Source: Butyrivibrio sp. Su6 (GTDB taxonomy: Bacteria; Bacillota; Clostridia; Lachnospirales; Lachnospiraceae). Taken from it: a stretch of DNA of 64,000 bases. Position 1 is the first letter of the stretch. Each line of letters opens with the position of its first letter. The stretch lies in contig NZ_FNUR01000003.1 in NCBI RefSeq assembly GCF_900108105.1, forward strand, positions 62,001-126,000, written 5' to 3'. Positions 24,774 through 33,592 of the stretch are shown piece after piece. The position numbers and the translations under genes are program-made. The notes under the pieces are model-generated. The model worked only from the letters and a program-made list of their open reading frames with translations, did no database searches and had not been told where the DNA came from.

Positions 24774-25184
24774 TTACCTTTCAACTCTTACCTGTGTTGC
24801 CTTCTCTTCAGAAAGTTCAACACTTAAATTAAGTTTACCACCTACGTTCGTAGTCATCTTACCAATGCTGGTGCCATTTACGAACACATTATATTCAGTT
24901 TTTTCAAGAAGTCCCAATGTTATCTGAGCATCACTGGAACCTTCAACAGCGAACTCTACGCCTTTTTCAGTTTCTTTAAACTCAGTAACTGTAGTTCCGG
25001 GCACGGACTCATATACGAAGTTCTCATTGCTTTCAAGCTTGGTAATATCCTTAAAAGTCTTTACCTTATAGATGTCTCCGCCATGCTCAAAATTTTCGAG
25101 TTTCTTTTTCTCTGGAAGCTTATAGTTACCAAAACTGATGCTCCCATCCTCTTCAGCACGAATCAACTGCTCAACAACAGGCAT
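24774..25184 (-). CDS. Conserved Lachnospiraceae protein, unknown function
   Basis: 136 residues, soluble, acidic. The N-terminus EEDGSISFGNYKLPEKKKLE and HGGDIYKVKTFKDITKLE recall a family I have seen annotated, without good basis, as endosialidase-like. The C-terminal half has a beta-sandwich look (YNVFVNGTSIGKMTTNVGGK LNLSVEL). No catalytic motif is visible. It lies between clpC and radA, both stress/repair genes, which may mean shared regulation. Confidence 0.65.
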   Translation of the reverse strand: MPVVEQLIRAEEDGSISFGNYKLPEKKKLENFEHGGDIYKVKTFKDITKLESNENFVYESVPGTTVTEFKETEKGVEFAVEGSSDAQITLGLLEKTEYNVFVNGTSIGKMTTNVGGKLNLSVELSEEKATQVRVER

Positions 25185-25266
25185 ATCTAAACCTCCTAAA
25201 AATGTATAGCTCGTTTCTTATAAAACATTATAAGTCAAAGAACCTTAATGTAAAATTAAAATTTTG

Positions 25267-27852
25267 TTACTTTTTTGAAGTTTTTTTCGCTGGCTTTTTT
25301 ACAGTTTTTTTAGCAGGTTTTTTGGTTGTTACAGTGCTTTTTGTCTTAGATGACTTTGAAGGCTTTGTGGTCTTGACGCTGACCTTTCTCACTGAAGTTT
25401 TGGATCCTTCTGCTGTGGTGAAAACAATCTTGTCATCCTTAAGTCCAACTGTCACATCTGTTCCGGCCTTTATATTTCCCTTTAAAAGCTCTTCTGCCAT
25501 TGCATCCTCAATAGTCTGCTGAATAGCTCTCTTAAGAGGTCGTGCACCCATCTTTGCATCTGAATGCTTGGTCACAAGGAACTTCTTAACAGCAGGAGAT
25601 ATTGTAAGATTAATATCCATCTGATTCTTGCAACGCTTGCTTAAGTTCTGTGAAAGAAGTGTTACAATATCCATCATCTCTTTTTCATTGAGAGTATGGA
25701 ATACCATAATCTCATCTATTCTGTTGATGAACTCAGGTTTAAAGAGACGTTTAACCTCTTCCATTACACCTGACTTCATATCTTCATAGTCCTTTTTTGC
25801 ATCAGATCCGGCACCAAATCCAAGCTTCTTAGGATCAACTATCTTCTGGGCTCCAACATTTGAAGTCATGATAAGGATAGTGTTCTTAAAACTTACCTTT
25901 CTGCCCTTGGAATCTGTGATATGTCCATCATCCAGAACCTGCAAAAGAACATTAAAGATATCAGGATGTGCTTTTTCAATCTCATCAAAAAGAATTACTG
26001 AATATGGATGTCTTCTTACTTTCTCACTGAGCTGTCCGCCATCATCAAATCCCACATATCCTGGAGGTGATCCGATCATCTTGGATACGGAGTGACCTTC
26101 CATGTACTCAGACATATCTACTCTGATAAGAGCATTCTCATCGCCAAACATTGCCTCTGCAAGGGCCTTTGAAAGCTCTGTCTTACCTACACCTGTTGGG
26201 CCCAGGAAAAGGAAGGAACCAATTGGTCTGTTAGGATCCTGAAGTCCTACACGGCCTCTTCTGATAGCCTTGGATACAGCCTTAACTGCATCCTCCTGAC
26301 CGATAACTCTTTTATGAAGGACTGACTCAAGTTTAAGAAGCTTTTCAGATTCTTTTTCTGCGATCTTCTTAACTGGAATTCTTGTCCACTCTGCTACAAC
26401 CTCTGCTATATCATTCTCATTAACAACATAGGCAGATGTCATTTCTTTTTTCTTTTCAGCATTCTTTGCTCTGTTTAACTTGGAGATAAGAGCGTTCTGT
26501 TCTTTATTAAACTCACCTGCTGCCTTGAAATCCTGCTCTTTAAGGGCAGTTTCAATCTTTCCATCGTAAGACTTTATAAGCTCCTCAAGCTCTTTTATCT
26601 TGGGGGATACACCCATAGTCCTAAGTCTTACAGCTGATGCAGCCTCATCAATAAGGTCGATCGCCTTATCGGGAAGATTTCTGTCGTTGATATATCTCTC
26701 AGACAGCTCAACCGCAGCCTTGATAGCCTCAGGAGTTATAGTAACCTTGTGATGCTCCTCATACTTGCTGACAATTCCATTGAGGATCTCAGTAGCCTCT
26801 TCCTTGGTAGGTTCATCCACATTAACAGGCTGGAATCTTCTCTCCAAAGCGGCATCTTTTTCAACGTACTTGCGATACTCAGTAATGGTTGTAGCACCTA
26901 TCATCTGAATCTCGCCTCTTGCAAGAGATGGCTTCAAGATATTGGAAGCATCAATTGCTCCCTCTGCACCACCGGCGCCAATAAGAGTATGCATCTCATC
27001 AACAAAAAGAATTATATTTCCATCTTCTGAAACTTCTTTGATGACTTTTTTGATACGCTCTTCAAACTCGCCTCTGTATTTGGAACCTGCGATCATTCCT
27101 GAAAGATCCAGAGTAACAAGGCGCTTGTTCTGAACTGTTAAAGGCACATTTCCGGAAGCAATCCTCTGGGCAAGTCCCTCAACAACTGCTGTCTTACCTA
27201 CGCCCGGCTCACCGATAAGGCAAGGATTATTCTTGGTCCTTCTGCTGAGGATTTGAATAACTCTCTTTATCTCTCTTTCTCTTCCCACTACGGGATCGAG
27301 TTTGTTTTCGACAGCAAGAGCAGTAAGGTCTCTGCTGTACTGTGCAAGGATTGATGCCTTTTTGCCTGCCTTAGGAGCTGACTTTCTTCCAAGGTCCTCT
27401 TTTACAAGGTTAGGATCCTCTCCCATGGCTGCAAGGGTCTCAGCATATATCTTCTGTGCAGGGACATTGAGGGTACTGATAAGTCTTACTGCAACATTTT
27501 CTCCCTCTTTTATGAGCGCAAGCAAAATGTGCTCAGTTCCTGTCTTGTCTGCGTGGAATCTCTCAGCAAGTCTGTGAGCTTCCTCGAGCACTTTCTCCGC
27601 ACGTGGAGAAAAGCCGTCTTTATCAAGGGTACTGACTGTAGAATCTGGAACGATCAGGTCTTTTATCATATCCATCATGCGATTCTCGTCGATACCGTTA
27701 TCAATAAGGATTCTGGAAGCAACGCTTCCATCTTCTAATATAAGTCCCATGAGAATGTGCTCAGTACCTACATAATTAAGTTTAAGGCTTCTGGCTGTTT
27801 TCCTGGCAAGCTTAAGTGCATCCGCCGCCATTAAGGTAAACTTTGAATCCAT
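25267..27852 (-). CDS. clpC: ATP-dependent Clp protease ATPase subunit ClpC
   Basis: AAA+ unfoldase that feeds proteins to ClpP. N domain with two Clp_N repeats (about 1-145). AAA-1 has Walker [10 protein letters not shown] linker coiled coil follows (about 400-460), and AAA-2 has Walker [10 protein letters not shown] with Walker [11 protein letters not shown]. The last ~35 residues are an unusual Lys/Pro/Thr-rich tail ([18 protein letters not shown]), histone-H1-like and absent from standard ClpC. ATG at 27852 follows AAGGAAGAG. A GntR-type regulator lies directly upstream; no ctsR, mcsA or mcsB is in the window. Confidence 0.94.
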   Translation of the reverse strand: MDSKFTLMAADALKLARKTARSLKLNYVGTEHILMGLILEDGSVASRILIDNGIDENRMMDMIKDLIVPDSTVSTLDKDGFSPRAEKVLEEAHRLAERFHADKTGTEHILLALIKEGENVAVRLISTLNVPAQKIYAETLAAMGEDPNLVKEDLGRKSAPKAGKKASILAQYSRDLTALAVENKLDPVVGREREIKRVIQILSRRTKNNPCLIGEPGVGKTAVVEGLAQRIASGNVPLTVQNKRLVTLDLSGMIAGSKYRGEFEERIKKVIKEVSEDGNIILFVDEMHTLIGAGGAEGAIDASNILKPSLARGEIQMIGATTITEYRKYVEKDAALERRFQPVNVDEPTKEEATEILNGIVSKYEEHHKVTITPEAIKAAVELSERYINDRNLPDKAIDLIDEAASAVRLRTMGVSPKIKELEELIKSYDGKIETALKEQDFKAAGEFNKEQNALISKLNRAKNAEKKKEMTSAYVVNENDIAEVVAEWTRIPVKKIAEKESEKLLKLESVLHKRVIGQEDAVKAVSKAIRRGRVGLQDPNRPIGSFLFLGPTGVGKTELSKALAEAMFGDENALIRVDMSEYMEGHSVSKMIGSPPGYVGFDDGGQLSEKVRRHPYSVILFDEIEKAHPDIFNVLLQVLDDGHITDSKGRKVSFKNTILIMTSNVGAQKIVDPKKLGFGAGSDAKKDYEDMKSGVMEEVKRLFKPEFINRIDEIMVFHTLNEKEMMDIVTLLSQNLSKRCKNQMDINLTISPAVKKFLVTKHSDAKMGARPLKRAIQQTIEDAMAEELLKGNIKAGTDVTVGLKDDKIVFTTAEGSKTSVRKVSVKTTKPSKSSKTKSTVTTKKPAKKTVKKPAKKTSKK

Positions 27853-27869
27853 ATTATCTCTTCCTTTCT

Positions 27870-28247
27870 TCAAGAGTTTCTCTCGTAGTTGTCATAAAGC
27901 TGATCTACAAGTTTGTGAATATCATCTCTTCCAATCCCCTTACAGATAGCTCTTGCAAGTACGACCGCAAGTTCCGACTTGGCTTCACTAAGAGCCTGAA
28001 GCTTGTCAATATCAATAGCGATGATAGCTCCACGTCTCCTGTCAATCTTAACAAAGCCCTCCTGCTGAAGGATTGAATAAGCTTTGTTGACAGTGTGCAT
28101 GTTGATACCGATTGTCTCAGCAAGCTGGCGCACACTTGGAAGCTGTTCTCCCTCGCGGAATTGAGACGTAGCTATACCTAATATGATCTGATTGCAAAGC
28201 TGCATATAGATTGCTTCACCACTATTAAAATCAATCTCTATGATCAT
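27870..28247 (-). CDS. GntR-family regulator, YtrA type
   Basis: 125 residues. Winged helix at about 10-75 (AIYMQLCNQIILGIATSQFR, EQLPSVRQLAETIGINMHTV) followed by a short helical dimerisation tail, the YtrA subgroup layout without an effector domain. AGGAGG before the ATG. Its gene ends 17 nt before the clpC start, so the two form an operon and it is a likely regulator of clpC and itself. A perfect 7-bp inverted repeat spans its own promoter. Confidence 0.88.
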   Translation of the reverse strand: MIIEIDFNSGEAIYMQLCNQIILGIATSQFREGEQLPSVRQLAETIGINMHTVNKAYSILQQEGFVKIDRRRGAIIAIDIDKLQALSEAKSELAVVLARAICKGIGRDDIHKLVDQLYDNYERNS

Positions 28248-28258
28248 AAACGCCTCCT

Positions 28259-28302
28259 AATCTGTGATATATTTAGTATAACACATGCTACAGATTAATC
28301 AA
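28259..28302 (-). promoter_or_regulatory. GntR-clpC promoter with inverted repeat operator
   Basis: Minus strand: TTGATT (28297-28302), 16-nt spacer, TATACT (28275-28280). AATCTGT (28290-28296 read on minus) and ACAGATT (28259-28265) form a perfect inverted repeat around the -10, a plausible site for the GntR product. The second half-site is next to the ribosome site. Confidence 0.65.
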
Positions 28303-28363
28303 ATCGAGACTTATCCGCAAGATGTAACAAGGTTTTTATAACAAATTTGGCAAATATTTGATA

Positions 28364-28392
28364 TTCAAGATTTCATGTTTTATTCGTATAAT
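28364..28392 (+). promoter_or_regulatory. Promoter giving a leaderless TetM-like mRNA
   Basis: TTCAAG (28364-28369), 17-nt spacer, perfect TATAAT (28387-28392). The expected start point, 7-8 nt on, is the ATG at 28400 itself. There is no Shine-Dalgarno sequence in between. Confidence 0.6.
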
Positions 28393-28399
28393 AGTACCT

Positions 28400-31015
28400 A
28401 TGAATAAAAATATGACTATTGGCATCCTGGCTCATGTGGATGCGGGAAAAACAACAATTTCAGAAGGTATTTTATATATTGCAGGTGCCCTGCGCAAAAT
28501 GGGTAGAGTTGACCACAGGGACACCTTTCTTGATAACTATGATCTTGAGAGAGACCGCGGAATAACCATTTTCTCAAAGCAGGCGATTTTCGAGTACGAC
28601 GGATATCATTTCACTCTTTTGGATACTCCCGGACATGCTGATTTTTCAGCTGAAATGGAGAGAACACTTTCCGTTCTTGATGCGGCTGTTCTTCTCATCA
28701 GCGCACCCGATGGCATAACAGGTCAGACAAGGACTTTGTGGAAGCTTCTTAAGCACTACCATGTACCAACTTTCATTTTCGTAAACAAAATGGACCAGTA
28801 CCAGGGTGACAAAGAGGATTTGTTAAAAGAGATAAAGTCAAGCCTTAGCAGCAACTGCATTGATTTCAGTTCTGACTTTGCTTCTCCCGAATTTCAGGAA
28901 GAATTAGCTGTATGTGATGAGGAACTTCTGACCAGCTTTCTTGATGGAAAAGAGATAACAAATGATCAGATAAAAGAACTGATCTCAAAGAGAAAATGCT
29001 TTCCCTGTGCCTTTGGAAGTGCCCTGAAAATGGAAGGCATAGAGAGTTTTCTTTCTCTTGTTGCCTCTTTTGCCCCTGTTAAAAAATATGACGAAAATGG
29101 CGAATTTTCCGCAAAGGTCTTTAAAATAAGCAGAGACACAAATGGAAACAGGTTGACTCATATTAAGATCACCAGCGGATCCCTTGCTCCAAAAACTCTT
29201 CTTGGAGATGAAAAGATCGATCAGATCCGCTTCTACTCAGGAGAAAAGTATGACACTGCCACAAAGGCTGTCGCAGGTCAGATCTGCGCCGTAACAGGCT
29301 TATCTTCTGCTCTCCCCGGAGAGATGATAGGTTCATCCAAAGCCCTCTCAGCAGGCAGTATTATGCAACCCATCCTTTCCTGTTCAGTTCTTTTACCGGA
29401 TGGCAAGGATCCAATCGCCTTTTACAAAGAGCTGAAGGTCTTGGAGGAAGAGGATCCGACTCTCCAGCTTAGTTTCAATAACAAAGCTCAGGTAATTGAG
29501 ATCAAGGTAATGGGCGAAGTTCAGAAAGAGGTCCTAAAGCACATAGTAAAGCAGCGCTTTGGAACCGAAATAGACTTTGGCCCAGGTCACATTGTCTACA
29601 AAGAGACCATTGCAAATAAAGTTGAGGGTGTAGGTCACTTTGAACCTCTTCGCCACTACGCCGAAGTCCATCTCCTTCTTGAACCGGCAGCACCGGGAAG
29701 CGGCATTTCTTTTGCCACCAAATGCAGTACTGATAAGCTGTCTCTTAACTGGCAGAGGCTCGTACTTACTCACCTTCAGGAAAAGAAGCATCTCGGAGTC
29801 CTTACAGGGTCTGAGATCACTGACATTAAGATAACTCTAATCGCCGGAAAAGCTCATGAAAAGCACACCGAGGGCGGCGACTTCAGGCAAGCCACCTACA
29901 GAGCTGTAAGGCAGGGACTTATGAGTGCCAAGTCAGTTCTGCTTGAGCCTGTTTTGGATTACAGACTTGAGATCCCCGCAGATGCTGTAGGAAGAGCACT
30001 TACAGACATGCAGCGCATGAACGGAACTACTTCTCTTCCTGATATCATTGGTGAAAAAGCTCTTATCACAGGAACTGTTCCTGCTGCCTGTTTTCTCGAC
30101 TATGCATCAGAGCTTTCATCCTATACAAGAGGCGAAGGTCAGATCTTTACAACCTTTAGGGGATACGAACCATGTCATAACGAAGAAGAAGTAATAGAAA
30201 GCTTTAGATATGACCCTGAGCTTGATCTGGACAATCCTTCATCTTCTGTATTTTGCTCTCACGGAAGTTCTTTAATAATCCCCTGGGATGAAGCTCCTGA
30301 AAAAATGCATGTAGATTCAGGTCTTTTCCCTAAAGAGAGAACTGCTGCTGTCATAGAAAAAGAGTTTGTGAAATATAAAAATTCTGAAGAAGAATTAAAA
30401 GCAATATTCGAAAGAACCTATGGAAAGATTGCTCCAAGGTACGTGGAAACTGCCGTCACCTATGATTCTTTAAACCAGGCTGATGCTCCTGAAAATGACA
30501 ACAGAGACTACGATCTTGAAGCAGCCAAAAAGGAAAAGCACCAGAACACTGCTTCATCCATAAAAAATGAGCTAAATAAGGAATATCTTCTGGTTGATGG
30601 TTACAACATAATATATGCTTCACCTGAATTGTCAGACCTTGCAAAAACCGACTTAAAGGCTGCAAGAGATAAGCTTATCGATATTCTCATAAACTTTCAG
30701 GGATTCAGGCGTGAACAGGTGATTGTTGTGTTTGACGCCTACAAGGTCGCCGGAGGCAAAGAACATACAGAGGAAATGAGCGGGCTTTTGATTGTCTACA
30801 CGAAGGAAGCAGAAACTGCGGATCAGTATATAGAAAAGGCAGCTCACGAAATAAGTAAAAAGTATAAAGTGACTGTTGCCACTTCTGATGCAATTGAGCA
30901 GGTGATCGTCCTTAGCAGCGGCGCCTATAGACTTTCTGCCAGAGACTTTTGGGATGAAATTAAAAGAACCAATATCCTCATCTCAGAGAGCATCGCATCG
31001 AAAACTTGGAAATAA
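28400..31015 (+). CDS. TetM-like ribosomal GTPase fused to YacP/Rae1-like NYN nuclease
   Basis: 871 residues. Residues 1-640 are an EF-G-like translation GTPase of the TetM/TetO group: G1 AHVDAGKTT, G2 RGITI, G3 DTPGHAD, G4 NKMD, then domains II-V ending near CSHGSSLIIPWDEAPE. Residues about 727-871 are a NYN domain like YacP/Rae1 (VDGYNIIYASPE, VVFDAY, ETADQYIEKAAHE, TSDAIEQ), with four conserved acidic residues. B. subtilis Rae1 cuts mRNA in the ribosomal A site, so the fusion would deliver a nuclease to the ribosome. Whether it protects from tetracycline is unknown. No ribosome site precedes the ATG; the mRNA seems leaderless. Confidence 0.88.
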   Translation: MNKNMTIGILAHVDAGKTTISEGILYIAGALRKMGRVDHRDTFLDNYDLERDRGITIFSKQAIFEYDGYHFTLLDTPGHADFSAEMERTLSVLDAAVLLISAPDGITGQTRTLWKLLKHYHVPTFIFVNKMDQYQGDKEDLLKEIKSSLSSNCIDFSSDFASPEFQEELAVCDEELLTSFLDGKEITNDQIKELISKRKCFPCAFGSALKMEGIESFLSLVASFAPVKKYDENGEFSAKVFKISRDTNGNRLTHIKITSGSLAPKTLLGDEKIDQIRFYSGEKYDTATKAVAGQICAVTGLSSALPGEMIGSSKALSAGSIMQPILSCSVLLPDGKDPIAFYKELKVLEEEDPTLQLSFNNKAQVIEIKVMGEVQKEVLKHIVKQRFGTEIDFGPGHIVYKETIANKVEGVGHFEPLRHYAEVHLLLEPAAPGSGISFATKCSTDKLSLNWQRLVLTHLQEKKHLGVLTGSEITDIKITLIAGKAHEKHTEGGDFRQATYRAVRQGLMSAKSVLLEPVLDYRLEIPADAVGRALTDMQRMNGTTSLPDIIGEKALITGTVPAACFLDYASELSSYTRGEGQIFTTFRGYEPCHNEEEVIESFRYDPELDLDNPSSSVFCSHGSSLIIPWDEAPEKMHVDSGLFPKERTAAVIEKEFVKYKNSEEELKAIFERTYGKIAPRYVETAVTYDSLNQADAPENDNRDYDLEAAKKEKHQNTASSIKNELNKEYLLVDGYNIIYASPELSDLAKTDLKAARDKLIDILINFQGFRREQVIVVFDAYKVAGGKEHTEEMSGLLIVYTKEAETADQYIEKAAHEISKKYKVTVATSDAIEQVIVLSSGAYRLSARDFWDEIKRTNILISESIASKTWK

Positions 31016-31038
31016 TATAGACTTTCACTAAAGCGCCA

Positions 31039-31092
31039 GTGAGAGTATTTTGTAATAAGCTTTGTGTTTATACCAAAATACTCTCACTTTTT
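31039..31092 (+). terminator. Terminator of the GTPase gene, within left palindrome arm
   Basis: A perfect 14-bp stem (31039-31052 with 31074-31087), 21-nt loop, followed by five T. It is also the outer end of the large inverted repeat. Confidence 0.85.
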
Positions 31093-31310
31093 ATATGCGT
31101 AAGTAATTGGCTTCGTACGCCACCATTGACTGAACCTGAGGAAAACGCCCTGGTCTGCGAGCCGACGGTGAGGATGATGGGAACAGTAGTTAGATTCATG
31201 CACCGTCGTAACCAGCATTGTAGCGTTTTCCCCAGAACCCGTCAATGGCAGGCACCTGCGGTGTGGCTGGGGGAAGATGCCTCAGGATCCAATTCCGAGA
31301 ACAGTAGGGG
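31039..31310. repeat. Left arm of 1.45-kb nested palindrome
   Basis: About 270 bp, inverted copy at 32213-32480 with long identical stretches, for example the 50-odd bases around ACGCCCTGGTCTGCGAGCCG. The arm is itself palindromic: CCATTGAC ... GTCAATGG, GGAAAACGC ... GCGTTTTCC and CGACGGTG ... CACCGTCG nest inside one another (about 31124-31247). It is more GC-rich than the surrounding sequence. No credible ORF. Confidence 0.88.
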
Positions 31311-32212
31311 ATGAAGGCGCCTCGGACTCTGAATTCAGTGGCAGCAGAAGCGGCTAGTTTCTAGGGAACATGGGCTCGCAGCTTTCGCATGCCGCATGTG
31401 AAAGCAGGGCTAAAAGGAGTTTATATGTGTACACTATACAAGTAGCAGTTTAGGGAGTCCGAAAGCGTTACCTTTGGGCATATAGCTTGTTTTTAATAGC
31501 TCAGCCACCTGCAATCAAACAAGTTTTGGGCTCATAGCCGGATATCAGGCTTGCAGCCACCCCTCGTCATAGCTTTTATCGCAGACGACTGGGCATATAC
31601 GGTAACTATCCGTCCACAGCCACCCTTTTAACGGGTGGCCAGAGGCTTGAAATCAGGCTATATACCCATTTGAGCGCTCGTGAGGGTGGCTGGCCTCGCA
31701 AAAAGCTGCTATATGCCCAAAATAGTAAGAATCAGAGGTGGCTGGGAGCTTTACAAAGCGCTATATGCCCAGAATAACTATCTCCATTAAATATGGACTG
31801 TTATACGGACGGAATGATATGAATTGCATCTTCTCCTAGCTTTGGATTATCACAGTGAAATGGGTATATAGCTATACTTTTTAAGTTACCACATCCCTCG
31901 GCAGAATTTTTGGGAAGCGAAAATGGGCATATACGAGAAAAAATAGAACTACGCATCCATTGAATGAGTGATATGAGACGATCAACCACCTATAAAAGGA
32001 TGTGTAAACTTCAAAAATGCCGTATATACCCAAAATCGCTAGTCAAAAGAATTGGCGAGTGGTGTGGTAATCATAAAAACATGAAATGTGCCCAAATCAC
32101 GTTTTATTGCGGGTGGCCGAACTATTTAAAGCAAGCTATATGTCAAAACAACACTTTAACGCTTTGTATGCAGCATTCGAAAACCGCGTCCATGGAGCCT
32201 TGAAAGAAGCCA
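31311..32212. repeat. Core of nested palindrome: GGGCATATA / CAGCCACC array
   Basis: About 900 bp without a gene. GGGCATATAG-like units occur forward at 31476, 31528, 31591, 31862 and 31925 and reversed (CTATATGCCC type) at 31658, 31709, 31761, 32022 and 32136. Between them lie CAGCCACC or GGTGGCTG segments (31502, 31554, 31617, 31684, 31737) and GGGTGGCC (31633, 32110). The first six units mirror one another about the hairpin CCACCC-ttttaac-GGGTGG near 31628. A further 11-bp hairpin is at 31381-31405 (GCTTTCGCATG ... CATGTGAAAGC). Short reading frames across it are not protein-like. Confidence 0.85.
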
Positions 32213-32480
32213 CCCCTACTGTTCTCGGAATTGGATCCAGAGGCTATAAAACCAGCCACACCGAAGGTGCTTGCCATTGACGGGGGCTGAGGAAAACGCT
32301 ACAATGCTGATTCCGACGGTGCGAGATAATCTACTGTTCCCATCATCCTCACCGTCGGCTCGCAGACCAGGGCGTTTTCCTCAGGCTCAGTCAATGGTGG
32401 CGTACGGAGCCAATTTCTTACGCATATACAAAAAGAGAGCATTTTGCTATAAGTAAAAACTCATGCAATAATACTCTCTC
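32213..32480. repeat. Right arm of 1.45-kb nested palindrome
   Basis: Inverted copy of 31039-31310. Differences cluster in loops and in the inner part (for example the TTAGATTCATG stretch against ATTATCTC). The outer end repeats the terminator-like hairpin. Confidence 0.88.
32430..32480 (-). terminator. Terminator-like hairpin for the SGNH gene
   Basis: On the minus strand an imperfect stem (GAGAG-ATT-TTG with CAA-AT-CTCTC, 32435-32480) is followed by TTTTT. It is the mirror of the terminator at 31039, so both converging genes end in an arm of the same palindrome. Confidence 0.65.
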
Positions 32481-32553
32481 GTCTACCTGTAACTTAATGC
32501 ACTGGCAAATCCTTTTATATCTTATTCTATTATTCTCCTATTATCGTTCGTAT

Positions 32554-33543
32554 TTACACATCTGTTGCTACTACTGACATGTAGTATGAATAAAGATTCT
32601 TGTATGTAGTCTTGTCGTAGTGAAGACCATCTGGTGTGCTAAAGCCTGTCTGTGTAAGATATGAGTAGCTGTCGATCCACTTGATTCTTGGGTCAAGCTC
32701 GGCCTGCAGCTTGGCATTAAAGCTCTCAATCTGTGCATTGGACACTGAGTTGCAGTTGCCGACAGGTGTTACAGATGAATAATAAACTGTCACTCCTGCC
32801 GCATCCCAAACATCAATGTAGCTGTTCACAAGACTGATGTATTTAGACGCATTGGCCAGATCGTTAACACCAAAGTTAATGATCATAGTGGTCCCATTGC
32901 CGGCGTACTCCTGTATCTCTGAAAGAGCTGTGTTCTTAAACCAGCTGTATCCCTCACCAACCTTGGCAACATATGCCTTGTCGGTAGTTCCTACTGCATT
33001 CTCAAGCTGGACAGTTCTGGAATCACCAACGAAAAGATATGGGACACTTGGAAGTTCAGAAGTCACATAATCTCCGCTTATAAATCCTGCTCCATCGCCA
33101 TAGGAAATCTCGTACCAGTTGTTGTCTGTTACTCCGATAACCTGAAGTTCACTTCCCCAGGTAATCCTTCCAAGCTTGTCATAATCTGTTCCAGCGCCGC
33201 TTCTGACATTAACCGTATCACTGGCATACATAACAAGGGGAGTTTCATAAGCTGTTACAGTATATGGCAGCACTTCCTCTATTACCTCTTCTGAAGAAGC
33301 TTCTGTAGCTGCTATCATATCCACTGTTTCTGTGACAGCCCCGTCACTCAGATCATCCTCTCCAAGTGCTTCATCAAGCTGGATATTTAAGACTTCACCT
33401 GCTACTAATGTGGTTTCATCTGAAGCAGCATTAGCCATAGCAATATGCTTGTCAGCAACAAGTCCTGCCAGCACAACTACTGAAAAAGCTGCAGCAAAAG
33501 AACCTAAAATTATTTGGTTTTTATTTGTTTTCTTTTTAAGCAT
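32554..33543 (-). CDS. Secreted SH3-domain SGNH hydrolase
   Basis: Lysine-rich start then a signal/anchor helix (about 10-30). A 60-residue acidic linker leads to an SH3b domain (about 105-165, VNVRSGAGTDYDKLGRITWG), a cell-wall-binding module. The C-terminal ~160 residues are an SGNH/GDSL esterase fold: block I FVGDSRTVQL (Ser), block III GVNDL and block V DGLHYD (Asp-x-x-His). It probably deacylates a wall polymer or polysaccharide. The ATG at 33543 lacks a ribosome site and lies 7 nt after a -10 box, so the mRNA is probably leaderless. Confidence 0.85.
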   Translation of the reverse strand: MLKKKTNKNQIILGSFAAAFSVVVLAGLVADKHIAMANAASDETTLVAGEVLNIQLDEALGEDDLSDGAVTETVDMIAATEASSEEVIEEVLPYTVTAYETPLVMYASDTVNVRSGAGTDYDKLGRITWGSELQVIGVTDNNWYEISYGDGAGFISGDYVTSELPSVPYLFVGDSRTVQLENAVGTTDKAYVAKVGEGYSWFKNTALSEIQEYAGNGTTMIINFGVNDLANASKYISLVNSYIDVWDAAGVTVYYSSVTPVGNCNSVSNAQIESFNAKLQAELDPRIKWIDSYSYLTQTGFSTPDGLHYDKTTYKNLYSYYMSVVATDV

Positions 33544-33550
33544 GACACAA

Positions 33551-33579
33551 ATTTTACAATAGTCGTAATAACTTGTCAA
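33551..33579 (-). promoter_or_regulatory. Consensus promoter giving a leaderless SGNH mRNA
   Basis: Perfect TTGACA (33574-33579, minus strand), 17-nt spacer, TAAAAT (33551-33556), then seven bases to the ATG. Start of transcription should coincide with the start codon. Confidence 0.72.
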
Positions 33580-33592
33580 ATTTCATTCACCT

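Noticed and set aside
28400..31015. Acquired tetracycline resistance gene
   Set aside because: The nuclease fusion, leaderless promoter and lack of mobile-element context argue for a resident cellular factor.
31039..32456. Several 60-90-residue reading frames in the 31-32.5 kb gap
   Set aside because: They run through inverted repeats, lack ribosome sites and have no protein-like composition.
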